Positions 63,955 to 64,000 of a stretch of DNA of 64,000 nucleotides are shown in pieces. The position numbers and the translations under genes were made by a program. The DNA lies in the NCBI GenBank assembly GCA_964017185.1, contig OZ024883.1, forward strand, positions 44,446,395-44,510,394. The letters are read 5' to 3'. Position 1 is the first letter of the stretch. The number at the start of each line of letters is the position of its first letter. A model generated the notes under the pieces. It ran no database searches. It saw nothing but the letters and a program-made list of their open reading frames with translations, and was not told where the DNA came from. The stretch comes from Rugalucina vietnamica. Its lineage: Eukaryota; Mollusca; Bivalvia; Lucinida; Lucinidae.

Positions 63955-64000
63955 TCACAATTTCAAAGCTCTTCTTCTTTGAAACTGCTTGGCCGATCAA
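63955..64000 (+). mobile_element. Start of another AGCTCACC-family module (cut by window end)
   Basis: CACAATTTCAAAGCTCTTCTTC then TTGAAACTGCTTGGCCGATCAA matches the module start in elements A, B and G. Confidence 0.65.

Overview
The window looks like repeat-rich intergenic or intronic DNA from a marine invertebrate, most likely a bivalve mollusc. The evidence is the AT-rich, highly repetitive sequence, tRNA-derived SINEs whose tail carries the GGGACGTTAAAC motif, and many hairpin-ended elements with (GTCC)n tracts and TGACCTTGACC motifs, which I associate with bivalve genomes. The species cannot be named from the sequence. I find no complete, convincing protein-coding gene. The only clear protein homology is decayed non-LTR retrotransposon sequence. 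Two short exon-like starts (8757-8792 and 48917-48968) and one unidentified 104-codon reading frame (46858-47172, minus) are the best non-repeat coding candidates.

Layout. 1-10.5 kb: hairpin-ended elements with ~450-bp modules (147-1644, 6350-7785), several small DNA transposons with recognisable target-site duplications (hAT-like 3546-4306, piggyBac-like 8172-8469, two short elements with 5-bp duplications), SINEs and a CpG-rich exon-like island near 8.7 kb. 10.5-15.4 kb: an AT-rich ~182-bp tandem array that inverts near 12.85 kb, interrupted by a 1.6-kb element with ~600-bp inverted arms, then a 200-N assembly gap. 16-29.8 kb: more small elements, a 3.7-kb module element with another element nested in it (22493-23689), and two decayed retrotransposon C-termini (26.4-28.0 kb). 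28.4-30.6 kb: two minus-strand reading frames on either side of an inserted hairpin element. 32.5-46.2 kb: module elements whose units carry nuclear-receptor half-sites, including a 128-bp-period array in which nearly every unit has a perfect AGGTCA-nnn-TGACCT palindrome. 47.4-50.6 kb: a host element with three nested insertions, among them a 1.2-kb fold-back element made of CGTATG/ACGTAC-rich repeats.

51,269-61,970 is a 10.7-kb minisatellite of a 41-bp unit (about 260 copies) with a homogeneous core, divergent edges and several layers of higher-order duplication. Because 41 is not a multiple of three and the minus strand is stop-free in all three phases, it produces long artificial-looking minus-strand frames with a 41-residue period.

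The most unusual theme is modularity. At least three classes of hairpin terminus (AGCTCACCTG type, GAGCTGTCGCAGG/GCGAGCTAAAAA type and TATACCCC type) enclose tandem arrays of 128-460-bp modules, and at least one module (TCTAGATTTTGACCTC type) occurs inside two different terminus classes.
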